From the NCBI GenBank assembly GCA_933822405.4, contig CAKOGP040001758.1, forward strand, positions 329,007-393,006: a stretch of 64,000 nt of DNA, given 5' to 3'. The translations under genes were made by a program, and so were the position numbers. Of this stretch, positions 43,246 to 51,625 are shown piece after piece. This DNA is from Cylindrotheca closterium (lineage: Eukaryota > Bacillariophyta > Bacillariophyceae > Bacillariales > Bacillariaceae). Below the pieces are notes generated by a model, which saw only the letters and a list, made by a program, of their open reading frames with translations, ran no database searches and was not told the DNA's origin. Every line of letters begins with the position of its first letter. Position 1 is the first letter of the stretch.

Positions 43246-44426
43246 CCCATGAGGTGGATTCCAAAACCAAATTTATCGGGTGACAGTGAAATGTGTCCAT
43301 TGGATGGCAAAGGTTCTCCTAATACAATGGATCCAAAGTAGCCTTTCAAATGGTTTCCATTTCTATTCGAATTTGAATCTTCTTGTGACTTGTGGATGAT
43401 GAACTCTCCTATTGGACAGTTGGAAAAGGCCATTTGCAAGTGGTATCCATAGACACTGCTGGAAGCAGTTGGAATGACATTTACATCATAGGCAGATGCC
43501 ATGGCAACAATCTTTCGTGCTTCCGTGAGACCCCCACAGGTGGTCAGATTGAGACGAATGACACTGCAAGATTCCTGTTCGAGTAACCCTCGGTAGTCAT
43601 ATCGCGTGTACAAGTGTTCCCCAATTGCCCAAGATATCGTGGGCACCTGGTCCTTTAGTTTGGAATACCAATCGCATTGGTTGTTTCGTCGCGGAGGAGC
43701 CAGGGATGATGATGGTGATGACGATGATTCCTCCATCCATTTTAGATTGCAGCCTTGGCAATGTTTGGCCAATTCAATGGCATAGGGCAATGTCAGTTTT
43801 TCCCTGTTGCACTGCACCATCAATGGATAATCCGGTCCAAGGGTTCCCCTCCACTTGCGAATCAAATTCAAATTTTGTGTCATTCCGTTGGATCCTTCCG
43901 ATGGTCCAAACGGCATTGTCATTTTGGCAGCCTGAAATCCCAGGCGCTTGGCCACATCCGGTCGCACCGTGGTGGCATACAGCGACAGTTTTTCTTTGGT
44001 TTTCCCACCCAACATGGCATAAACTGGCAACTTTCTCAATTTCCCCAAGACATCCCAAATGGCCAAATCAATGGCGCTAATGGCATGCATGGCAACCCCT
44101 CGTTCGCTATAGTGCACCGAAATCTGACGAAACATTTTGTTCCAAATCAACTCCACGTTGGATGGATCTTCTCCCTCGACACACTGCTTGGCCAATTGTT
44201 TCTCGACAATGTAACATGCGGCATCACCTCCCGTGCTAATACCAATCCCAATCATGCCATTCTCCAGTTCAACTTGGACCAGAAAGGTGGTGCTGCCGGC
44301 ATCCTTATTATTCGCGTCGTCGTCGTCGTCGTCGTCGTGCTCCAGTCGTGGTACACAATACGCTCGGACTTGTTGGATGCAGCAGATTGGGGCTGGAATC
44401 ATCCGAGGTCCCAATTTCCAGGACAT
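42576..44426 (-). CDS. Rhamnonate-dehydratase-like enolase-superfamily protein, probable pseudoenzyme with extended tail
   Basis: A 616-aa protein with an N-terminal (about 1-350) mandelate racemase/L-rhamnonate dehydratase fold: GIGISTGGDAACYIVEK, ISAIDLAIWDVLGK, LPVYAMLGGK, RPDVAKRLGF, CGGLTEARKI and SSVYGYH. Several active-site positions differ. Where the family has the first metal Asp (D-x-W) this has VQCNREK (about 204-210). The Glu ligands are kept (MEES about 231-234, GEH about 269-271). The catalytic His of VPHGSSVY is replaced, giving IPTASSSVY. Dehydration by the usual mechanism is therefore unlikely. The tail has poly-Gln (10), poly-Thr (12) and a final segment (about 565-614, WCKKVGISLSGRKHERIHRL) resembling a SAP DNA/RNA-binding helix pair. 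A seven-Asp run sits near residue 31. Confidence 0.8.
43212..43241. repeat. TTG microsatellite encoding poly-Gln
   Basis: About ten uninterrupted TTG units encode Gln on the minus strand inside the enolase-superfamily gene. Confidence 0.85.
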
Positions 44427-45476
44427 GCTGTTTGTTTGTGTGTGTGTGTGTGTGTGTGTTCCCGCTTGAAGTCCAATGGATGATGAAAGAGTAGTATTTC
44501 TATTCTATTCTATCCTATATTGTATTCTATATTGTATTCTATTGTTGTACAGGTAAGACATCGCATACGGTACACATCCTCCTCCAAAATATATCACGGA
44601 TTGATTTTTTACATGAACCGAACCAACCAATGAACATGAATGAATGAATCGAATCAATGCCCCCGCCCCCTTTGCAGGACACAAAAAGATTTATTACGCA
44701 ATCTTACGCAGCAATGGTAGAAATTCAAATGGCATCTTCTTGCGTAGAAGTCTTGTATTATCCATACATACACAACAAAAAGAGGGTACAGCGCGCCGAT
44801 ACTTTTACGCCCCCGCGCCACAAAGGCCTTTGTTTGGGGATCTTCCTTTTTTAAAAATTAACGGTGGCTCAACAATGGTTTTTTTAGGCTCCCCGAAAAA
44901 TGACTCCAAAAGATTCGTTTTGGTAGTGTTACCACTACCGGTAGTAAGCCCCCCCGAAACCCATTGGACTCGAAATAGATTCGTTTTCGCAGAAACCGGC
45001 GCAACTTCAGGTTCCTTTGGGGAGTTTTGGAGCGACTTTATCGAACGCTCGTGTTCGTTGGGGGAGTTTGTACCATGACAGATGAGATTGCGAAAGATGG
45101 GACTCGTAGGTTTGTACGCAGCAAGTCATTGGAATAACGGTCAATTACCGGTTTGCTGATGTTAGGTTGGAGCCGTGTCTCTCACGATTGGGTGACGTAC
45201 AAAAAGTACTATGTTTCGAGTGAAGGACGTCAGTGGGGGCGTGTTTGGGGTGGAATTCTCACTTCAAATTCCAAGGCTTCCCATTGAAATTGCATCGAGA
45301 TGATTCTGTTGGCAGTGAAATAGATACGTTTTGAGCATTCTTTCGTACGAACGTAGCGCTTCCACAAACAAATTCATCATTGATAGTGGACAACAGTACC
45401 AGTGTTAATATCTCATCCCTCTCTCAATTCCACAAGAAGCAAGTGTATCATTTCAAATCTTCTCAATAGAACCACA
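44427..45476. other. Divergent upstream region of 1050 bp
   Basis: It contains a GT run next to the leftward gene's start (about 44433-44459), TATTC-type repeats (about 44497-44543), and a hairpin GGTAGTG-TTAC-CACTACC at 44921-44938 overlapping a TACCGGTA palindrome (44936-44943). A 144-codon rightward frame at 44644-45078 has no family features and no conserved look. Confidence 0.4.
44433..44459. repeat. GT dinucleotide microsatellite at the 5' end of the enolase-superfamily gene
   Basis: A nearly pure GTGTGT run begins about 7 bp upstream of the start codon on the minus strand. Confidence 0.85.
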
Positions 45477-46580
45477 ATGTCAGGATCATCATCTAGCCCT
45501 CTTGTCATGTCACAATCACCTTCCTTGCCATCGGCTTCCGAAGCTTCTCATACGCTTCCCAAATTGGCACAGAATGCCAAATTCGAAAAGAAATACTGGG
45601 CCGATGATCGTCATCCAATCTCGCAAAGCCCTTCCACGACGGTCCGCGTCTGTTACCGCAAAGATCGCAGTCGATGGGCCGTCAAGACGCTTCAGAAATC
45701 CAAGGTGGAACACTGGTCGCATTTGATCAACGAAGTGGAACTCATCCAGGAAGTCCAAGATCATCCTACTATCAATCCATTGGTAGACGTCTTCGAAGAC
45801 CACAAATCGGTTCATCTCGTCTCGGATCTTTGTTCGGGTGGAAGACTTTCGTTATATGTGCAATCCACCGTTTTGGACAATCCCTCGCCCGATTACCAAT
45901 ATCACGAACAGGAAGTCGCTTGCATCATTCAGCAATTACTAAGAGCCATTGAACACTGTCATGACCGAGACATTGTCCACCGGGACTTGAAATTGGACAA
46001 TGTGTTGTTCAAGAAACACAAGAATTTGCAAGTCCGATTGATTGACTTTGATATTTCTTGCAAACATTCGTCCCAAGACGAGCCCATGACGGAAGCCGTC
46101 GGTACCAAAGCATACATGGCACCAGAAGTCTTTGACCGATCCTATGATCGCAAGTGTGATATCTGGGCGATTGGGGTCATGACCCATGCCTTGCTCAGTG
46201 GAGAAATGCCCTTTGGGGGCAAGGACGATGAAGAGTTGGTTCACAATATTCGAAACAAACCCTTTGCGTGGGAAGCACCCTGCTGGGAGTACATTTCGGA
46301 CGAAGCCAAGGCTTTTATTCAACTTTGTTTGGAACGGGACCCTACCAAGCGCCCATCGGCAGAAGACTTACTTTCGAATGATTGGATGGGTGTGGCGGCG
46401 ACGTCGTATAAGCGCCGTTCTACCAAAAAGCCAAATCTGTTCCAAAGGAGTGAATTCCTACGAAATCTCTTTTCTATTATTGAAGAGAAATGCACCATTC
46501 GGGCTCCCGTTAGGAAACTCGTGGTTCCTACAAATGAAGACCCCATGGAGGGTACGACGAGGACGGTGCAATTGCAATAA
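45477..46580 (+). CDS. CAMK-like serine/threonine kinase with DFD in place of DFG
   Basis: A 367-aa kinase with no extra domain. The ATG at 45477 is used; the frame upstream has no ATG. The glycine loop is degenerate (residues about 45-60 lack GxGxxG). The VAIK Lys is Lys 70 in WAVKTL, the C-helix Glu is in INEVELI, the catalytic loop is HRDLKLDN (168-175), DFG is changed to DFD (190-192) and the activation segment ends YMAPE (about 213-217), with DIWAIGVMTHALLSGEMPF after it. The order and spacing fit the calcium/calmodulin-kinase group. Phosphotransfer may still occur because Lys, Asp and Asn are kept. No calmodulin site is clear. Confidence 0.87.
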   Translation: MSGSSSSPLVMSQSPSLPSASEASHTLPKLAQNAKFEKKYWADDRHPISQSPSTTVRVCYRKDRSRWAVKTLQKSKVEHWSHLINEVELIQEVQDHPTINPLVDVFEDHKSVHLVSDLCSGGRLSLYVQSTVLDNPSPDYQYHEQEVACIIQQLLRAIEHCHDRDIVHRDLKLDNVLFKKHKNLQVRLIDFDISCKHSSQDEPMTEAVGTKAYMAPEVFDRSYDRKCDIWAIGVMTHALLSGEMPFGGKDDEELVHNIRNKPFAWEAPCWEYISDEAKAFIQLCLERDPTKRPSAEDLLSNDWMGVAATSYKRRSTKKPNLFQRSEFLRNLFSIIEEKCTIRAPVRKLVVPTNEDPMEGTTRTVQLQ

Positions 46581-46894
46581 AACTGTTTGTGGAAGAACAG
46601 GAGCAATGACAATCATGCGATCAGATGAATCACACGTCATTGCGGTTATATACTATACCATTAGACTTGTTTGGACTGCCAAAAAGCCATTTGTAACATG
46701 TGTGCTGTACAATATAAAAGAGACTATATTATAAGACTAATATATTTTAAAATAATATTATACTTTCAATACTCCTTCGTCCTAAGACAAACTTGAAAAT
46801 ATAAAAGTATGAGAACTTGTTTCCAAATAAGCTTCCCAACGATGAAAGCTCATTTTTTCGCAGCAAAACCTGATCCACAAATCGCGTGTCATTA
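46581..46894. other. Intergenic region between convergent genes
   Basis: AT-rich, 314 bp, with several AATATTATA stretches. No gene seen. Confidence 0.35.
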
Positions 46895-49372
46895 TCATTT
46901 TCTTCTTGAGAGCTTCCCAACAATGGAAGCCAGCAAAACTTTGGCCTTGGAATTGTAGCTCATGGCAACTCGATGAACTTTCACCAAGATTGTTACAAAA
47001 AACTTAATGCAAAATGAGCGATTGATTTCTGATATCATTTCAACCATTTCACATGTTTCTGTAGTGTCAGGATGTTCTGGTCCAAGTGCCTTCACTCGGA
47101 TCTCAAGCGCCCGTTGGTATTGCTCCAAGGCGTCCTCGTAGTTGCCTTGACTTTGAAAGACGTTTCCCATGTTATTATATGTTGAAGCAGTGTGCGGATG
47201 TTCTGGTCCAAGTGCCTTCACTCGGATCTCAAGCGCCCGTTGGTATTGCTCCAAGGCATCCTCATATTTGCCTTGCTTTAGAAAGACGGTTCCGATGTTA
47301 TGATATGTTGAAGCAGTGTGCGGATGCTCTGGTCCAAGTGCCTTCACTCGGATCTCAAGCGCCCGTTGGTATTGCTCCAAGGCATCCTCATATTTGCCTT
47401 GACTTTGAAAGACGTTTCCAATGTTATTATATGTTGAAGCAGTTGAGGGATGTTCTGGTCCAAGTGCCTTCACGTAGATCTCAAGCGCCCGTTGGTATTG
47501 CTCCAAGGAATCCTCATATTTGCCTTGATTTTGAAAGACGTTTCCAATGTTATTATATGTTGAAGCAGTGTCAGGATGTTCTGGTCCAAGTGCCTTCACG
47601 TAGATCTCAAGCGCCCATTGGTATTGCTCCAAGGCGTCCTTGTATTTGCCTTGATTTTGAAAGACCATTCCCATGTTATTATATGTTGAAGCAGTGTGCG
47701 GATGTTCTGGTCCAAGTGCCTTCACTCGGATCTCAAGCGCCCGTTGGTATTGCTCCAAGGCATCCTCATATTTGCCTTGACTTTGAAAGACAGCTCCAAT
47801 GTTATTATATGTTGAAGCAGTGTCAGGATGCTCTGGTCCAAGTGCCTTCACTCGGATCTCAAGCGCCCGTTGGTATTGCTCCAAGGCGTCCTCGTATTTG
47901 CCTTGTTTTCCAAAGACAGTTCCCATGTTATTGTATGTTGAAGCAGTGTCAGGATGTTCTGGTCCAAGTGCCTTCACTCGGATCTCAAGCGCCCATTGGT
48001 ATTGCTCCAAGGCGTCCTTGTATTTGCCTTGATTTTGAAAGACGTTTCCAATGTTATTATATGTTGAAGCAGTGTGCGGATGTTCTGGTCCAAGTGCCTT
48101 CACGTAGATCTCAAGCGCCCGTTGGTATTGCTCCAAGGCATCCTCGTTTTTGCCTTGATCTTGAAAGACGTTTCCCATGTTATGATATGTTGAAGCAGTG
48201 TGCGGATGTTCTGGTCCAAGTGCCTTCACGTAGATCTCAAGCGCCCGTTGGTATTGCTTCAAGGCGTCCTCATGTTTGCCTTGATTTTGAAAGACAACTC
48301 CCATGTTATTATATGTTGAAGCAGTGTCAGGATGTTCTGGTCCAAGTGCCTTCACGTAGATCTCAAGCACCCGTTGGTATTGCTTCAAGGCGTCCTCGTA
48401 GTTGCCTTGATTTTGAAAGACGATTCCAATGCAATGATACGTTGCTGCCATCGTCAGATGATTGTCACATTGAAAGACCTCCCTCTCAATGTTCAGCGTC
48501 TGTTGAAAAAGTTCCATGGCTTCCTCGAGTCTTCCTTCAACAAGAAAGTGCATTGCAATATTGCTGTATTGCAAAGCTACATCCGAGTCCATCAAGCCCT
48601 TTGCCTGCAATTGGTGTCCAAGTTCATCCCATAAACGTCTTTGTTCTTCATCAAATTTCTGGCTTGTCATTGTGTTGCAAATCTTGGCCACCTCTGGGTC
48701 CGTCCAACCCATGCCCGAACTCGTTTCCTTTAATAGTTGACTCAGTTCATCATTGAAACGGATTTGTTCCTCTTTTGACGGTCGCACATATGGTCGACCG
48801 CCTTCCATTCCAAAAGACAGTTCGTCATCTGGAGCAACTTGTTGTCGTGAAGCTGGGTCTTCATTGTTGTGCGCCCCTCTGCAATCATCATCTGGTGCTG
48901 CAGAGCTTGCTTCAGAATAGCCACCGTCCTTCTGTTCCTTGGATGAATCTCTAACAGTGTCTGGCACTTCTTGGATTGTCTCATGGGTCATGCTTCTGGT
49001 GGCAATCATCATGCTTTTGGCACCAAGGCTTCTATTCTCGATGGGATCTTGACGCATGTCATGAGCGCCTGTGCGCTCGCTGTCAAATGTGACCATCGAG
49101 CTAGCGTCACAACCATCATGATCATTTGTATCGCGCACGGCAACATAAGCTGGACCATCATCCTTTGCAAAAGACAACTCTTCATCGGAAGCAATTTGCT
49201 GTCGCGAAGCCGAGTCTTCATTGTGCATCTCTCTGCTATCATCACCTGGTGCTGCCGAGCTTGCTTCCGAAGAGCTTTCGTCCTTCTGTTCGTTGGCGCT
49301 TTTAACAATTTTTGAAATCGTACCTATTTCACTCATGCTGCAGGGCGACTGCTTTTGATTGTCTTCCGACAT
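46895..49372 (-). CDS. Kinesin-light-chain-like TPR-repeat protein
   Basis: An 825-aa scaffold. Residues about 300-770 carry at least eleven 42-residue TPRs with the signature ALGPEHPxTASTYNNxGxVF-Q, followed by GKYEDALEQYQRALEI; this is the kinesin light chain type of TPR. The repeats are nearly identical in DNA (126-bp units), with two alternating variants (IYV or IRV; HPDT or HPHT), which suggests recent expansion or gene conversion. The N-terminus has its own duplication: EQKDESSSEASSAAPGDDSR and EQKDGGYSEASSAAPDDDCR, each followed by ASRQQ and DEELSF. No motor, kinase or NB-ARC domain. A short hydrophobic/basic C-terminus follows. Likely a protein-binding scaffold. Confidence 0.88.
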   Translation of the reverse strand: MSEDNQKQSPCSMSEIGTISKIVKSANEQKDESSSEASSAAPGDDSREMHNEDSASRQQIASDEELSFAKDDGPAYVAVRDTNDHDGCDASSMVTFDSERTGAHDMRQDPIENRSLGAKSMMIATRSMTHETIQEVPDTVRDSSKEQKDGGYSEASSAAPDDDCRGAHNNEDPASRQQVAPDDELSFGMEGGRPYVRPSKEEQIRFNDELSQLLKETSSGMGWTDPEVAKICNTMTSQKFDEEQRRLWDELGHQLQAKGLMDSDVALQYSNIAMHFLVEGRLEEAMELFQQTLNIEREVFQCDNHLTMAATYHCIGIVFQNQGNYEDALKQYQRVLEIYVKALGPEHPDTASTYNNMGVVFQNQGKHEDALKQYQRALEIYVKALGPEHPHTASTYHNMGNVFQDQGKNEDALEQYQRALEIYVKALGPEHPHTASTYNNIGNVFQNQGKYKDALEQYQWALEIRVKALGPEHPDTASTYNNMGTVFGKQGKYEDALEQYQRALEIRVKALGPEHPDTASTYNNIGAVFQSQGKYEDALEQYQRALEIRVKALGPEHPHTASTYNNMGMVFQNQGKYKDALEQYQWALEIYVKALGPEHPDTASTYNNIGNVFQNQGKYEDSLEQYQRALEIYVKALGPEHPSTASTYNNIGNVFQSQGKYEDALEQYQRALEIRVKALGPEHPHTASTYHNIGTVFLKQGKYEDALEQYQRALEIRVKALGPEHPHTASTYNNMGNVFQSQGNYEDALEQYQRALEIRVKALGPEHPDTTETCEMVEMISEINRSFCIKFFVTILVKVHRVAMSYNSKAKVLLASIVGKLSRRK
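47050..48440. repeat. Tandem 126-bp repeats encoding TPRs
   Basis: About eleven units of 126 bp, each encoding one 42-residue TPR. Adjacent units differ by only a few bases. The exact unit number may vary between alleles and may be collapsed in an assembly. Confidence 0.9.
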
Positions 49373-49774
49373 GTTTTATGATGAGTGAGCGTTGTGGTCA
49401 CATAATCACAAACGAAACCTACAAAACAGCATCACGCAAGAAAATATTTCTTCCAGAAAGAAGGAAATTGTGAAGCACAAAGATTATTCCTCGTAGAGTG
49501 CTGTAGGCTTTATACTCCATCCCTAAGCACGGAAGAAGGGATCATTTTTTTCCTCGTACTCGTACAATTCCTACACGCGCATTTTGGGAAGAAAACATTT
49601 CTTCCAGTCGCGCAGACACACAAGTTTTATTGGAATGATGATGATGATGATGATGACGACGAACGTTGTTCATAAAATCGAACGAAGTTGTGTCGGAAAG
49701 GCAATTGAATCGACACTGCTTGCTTCACCTACTACTACACCTACAGCCAACAGCAAAACAAACCGAAGACCATC
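49373..49774. other. Shared upstream region of divergent genes
   Basis: Gap of 402 bp between the TPR gene (left) and the DUF6824-MORN gene (right). It contains a GAT run (about 49636-49656). No gene seen. Confidence 0.4.
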
Positions 49775-51312
49775 ATGAATGCCAACGATGTACTTTGCCG
49801 TCAGGGTAAATACAGACACCATGGAAACGTCAACCTTCGGGCAACCATTATAGAAAGGTTTGACGCGTACGAGGCAGCTGACAAGCAGGGAAGAGCAGAA
49901 GTAGCAGAAGCCATTGTATTGGACGTGCCACGAAGCGGTGGGCAATTCATGGCATGGGACGAGGAAAATCGACGCTACTACAATATGACCAACAAGGAAG
50001 CAGTGAAGTTTGTGAGAACAGCATTTGACAGACGCAGATTCAAGCTGAATCACCCAAAGGATCAAACTGCACAACAAACTGCACAACAAACTGCACAACA
50101 AACTGCACAACAAACTGCACAACAAACAAACCAAGAACCAAGTGCCCCTGAAGAGAAAGGGGCTGGTATAGCCACAGCTTCACGCGTGGCAGAAGCACCA
50201 AATGGAAACGGGGACGATGATTTGAACTCTGGAATGGAATCATTGTCTTTGGAAAGTGATCAACGCAGAATCTTTTGTTCCCTATTTGAAGACGAGGACA
50301 CGGTAGTAGTCGGCAACAAAGTGACTCGGGACGAAGATGATCATTCGACAAGAGGTATGCTGTTGGCCCTCTTGTTCGATGAGGGGGGCGAGCAGCTTGC
50401 CGAAACTCTAATGTCCATTGTGAATTCGCCTGGCCAAGAAGCACCAACAAAAGCACCAGCACCAGCATCAGCAGCAGCAGCAGCAGCGAAACCAAATTGT
50501 ATCACTTTGACTTTGGACGATAAAGCCCAAAAGAGTCTAGAGGCGGCAAAGGAGGCCCTCCAGAGAAAACAGAGACCGTCGAAATGTGCCAGACGCAATG
50601 CCCTAGAGGCAATGGAAGGAGTTGAAGGAGGGGGCGCTCAGCCAGAGGCTGTGGACGAAGCTCAAAAATTGGAGGACGATATATCGAAATCCATTCAAAG
50701 TTCGCAAATGGTTCTCCCCTTCAACATGGAACAAGACATGCCCCGACTTGAAATCAAGAAGGCACATAGAATGGCACCCAAGGAGGGAGCAGAGGAAGAC
50801 AGAGAATACACTGGTTCCATGATGGACGGCAAGCCTCATGGCACAGGATACATGATATATGATCATGGCAGAATCCTCTGCGGAAATTGGTGCGTATCGA
50901 TTGTCATTTGCTTCCCGTAAACATCAAGTCGTCAATAGCTACTCACCAACGCCTTCTCCTTCTAAGGTTACACGGAGTATTCCAAGGCCAAGGATGTGCA
51001 CTTTATGAGAATGGGGATACGGCTTTTGGGTCCTTTCTCAAGAATAAGATAAATGGTTTTACAGCTTACATGACCAAGTTCACAAAGTACGTCGGCCAAT
51101 ACCATAAGAACCGTCGGCACGGAAAAGGTGTATTTATTGATTATCACCGGGGCACATACAGCGGTGATTTTATCGAGGGTAGGTTTGAAGGGTTGGGTAT
51201 GCATGCTGGCATGAATGGAAAAATCACAGCAGGTCATTTTAAGAACTGGATATCTGCGAATGCCACCATTGGTAGCGAGGCGGAACATAAGGAATCCAGC
51301 TCGATGATGTAA
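49775..51312 (+). CDS. DUF6824-MORN repeat protein
   Basis: Exons 49775-50889 and 50967-51312 (77-bp intron, phase 2, restoring a Trp in GNW) give about 486 aa. The N-terminus (about 1-90) matches the diatom-rich DUF6824 pattern: NDVLCRQGKYRHHGN, VAEAIVLDV, GGQFMAW, ATFDRRR-like end. This domain is often near nucleic-acid-related regions, but its function is unknown. A TAQQ repeat (five units) and an acidic/Ala-rich linker follow. The C-terminus has MORN repeats (about 350-450: YTGSMMDGKPHGTGYMIY, FQGQGCALYENGD, YHKNRRHGKGVFI, YSGDFIEGRFEGLGMH) that usually bind phospholipids or act as scaffolds. Confidence 0.83.
50064..50127. repeat. 12-bp tandem repeat encoding TAQQ
   Basis: Five units of ACTGCACAACAA encode Thr-Ala-Gln-Gln in frame. 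Confidence 0.85.
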
Positions 51313-51625
51313 AACGGCAAGGAAGTTATGGTAGTGCATCATTTGCTCAGGGCCTCCATACCACTTTCAGTCTTGCTGGTTTCGCTACGATTGAAGTATC
51401 CTGCCATGCAAGACCATGCCTTTAGTAGCGGCAGTCATGGCTTGTTGACTGACCAATTTATAGAGTTATTAAAAATATGATATGCATTTCCATCAAACTC
51501 CTCAATCATCACAAGAAAACCACAAGGTATATGTATGGTACCAGTACCTGGGACGCACATCGAGACTTGTCCTTCAGAAAATATATCATCGCTCTATAGT
51601 TAATTATTATTTCTATATAGTTTGT
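51313..51625. other. Intergenic region between convergent genes
   Basis: No gene or repeat recognised in 313 bp. Confidence 0.35.

Noticed and set aside
44644..45078. 144-codon rightward frame
   Set aside because: No known motif, low-complexity peptide, and it lies in a repeat-rich promoter-like region.
47050..48440. Regular repeats resembling a CRISPR array
   Set aside because: The units are contiguous coding TPRs without unique spacers, in a eukaryotic gene.
47086..48756. 556-codon open frame on the plus strand opposite the TPR gene
   Set aside because: It is antisense to the tandem 126-bp repeats; because the unit is a multiple of three with no stop in this frame, it stays open by periodicity alone. 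Its peptide has no family features.
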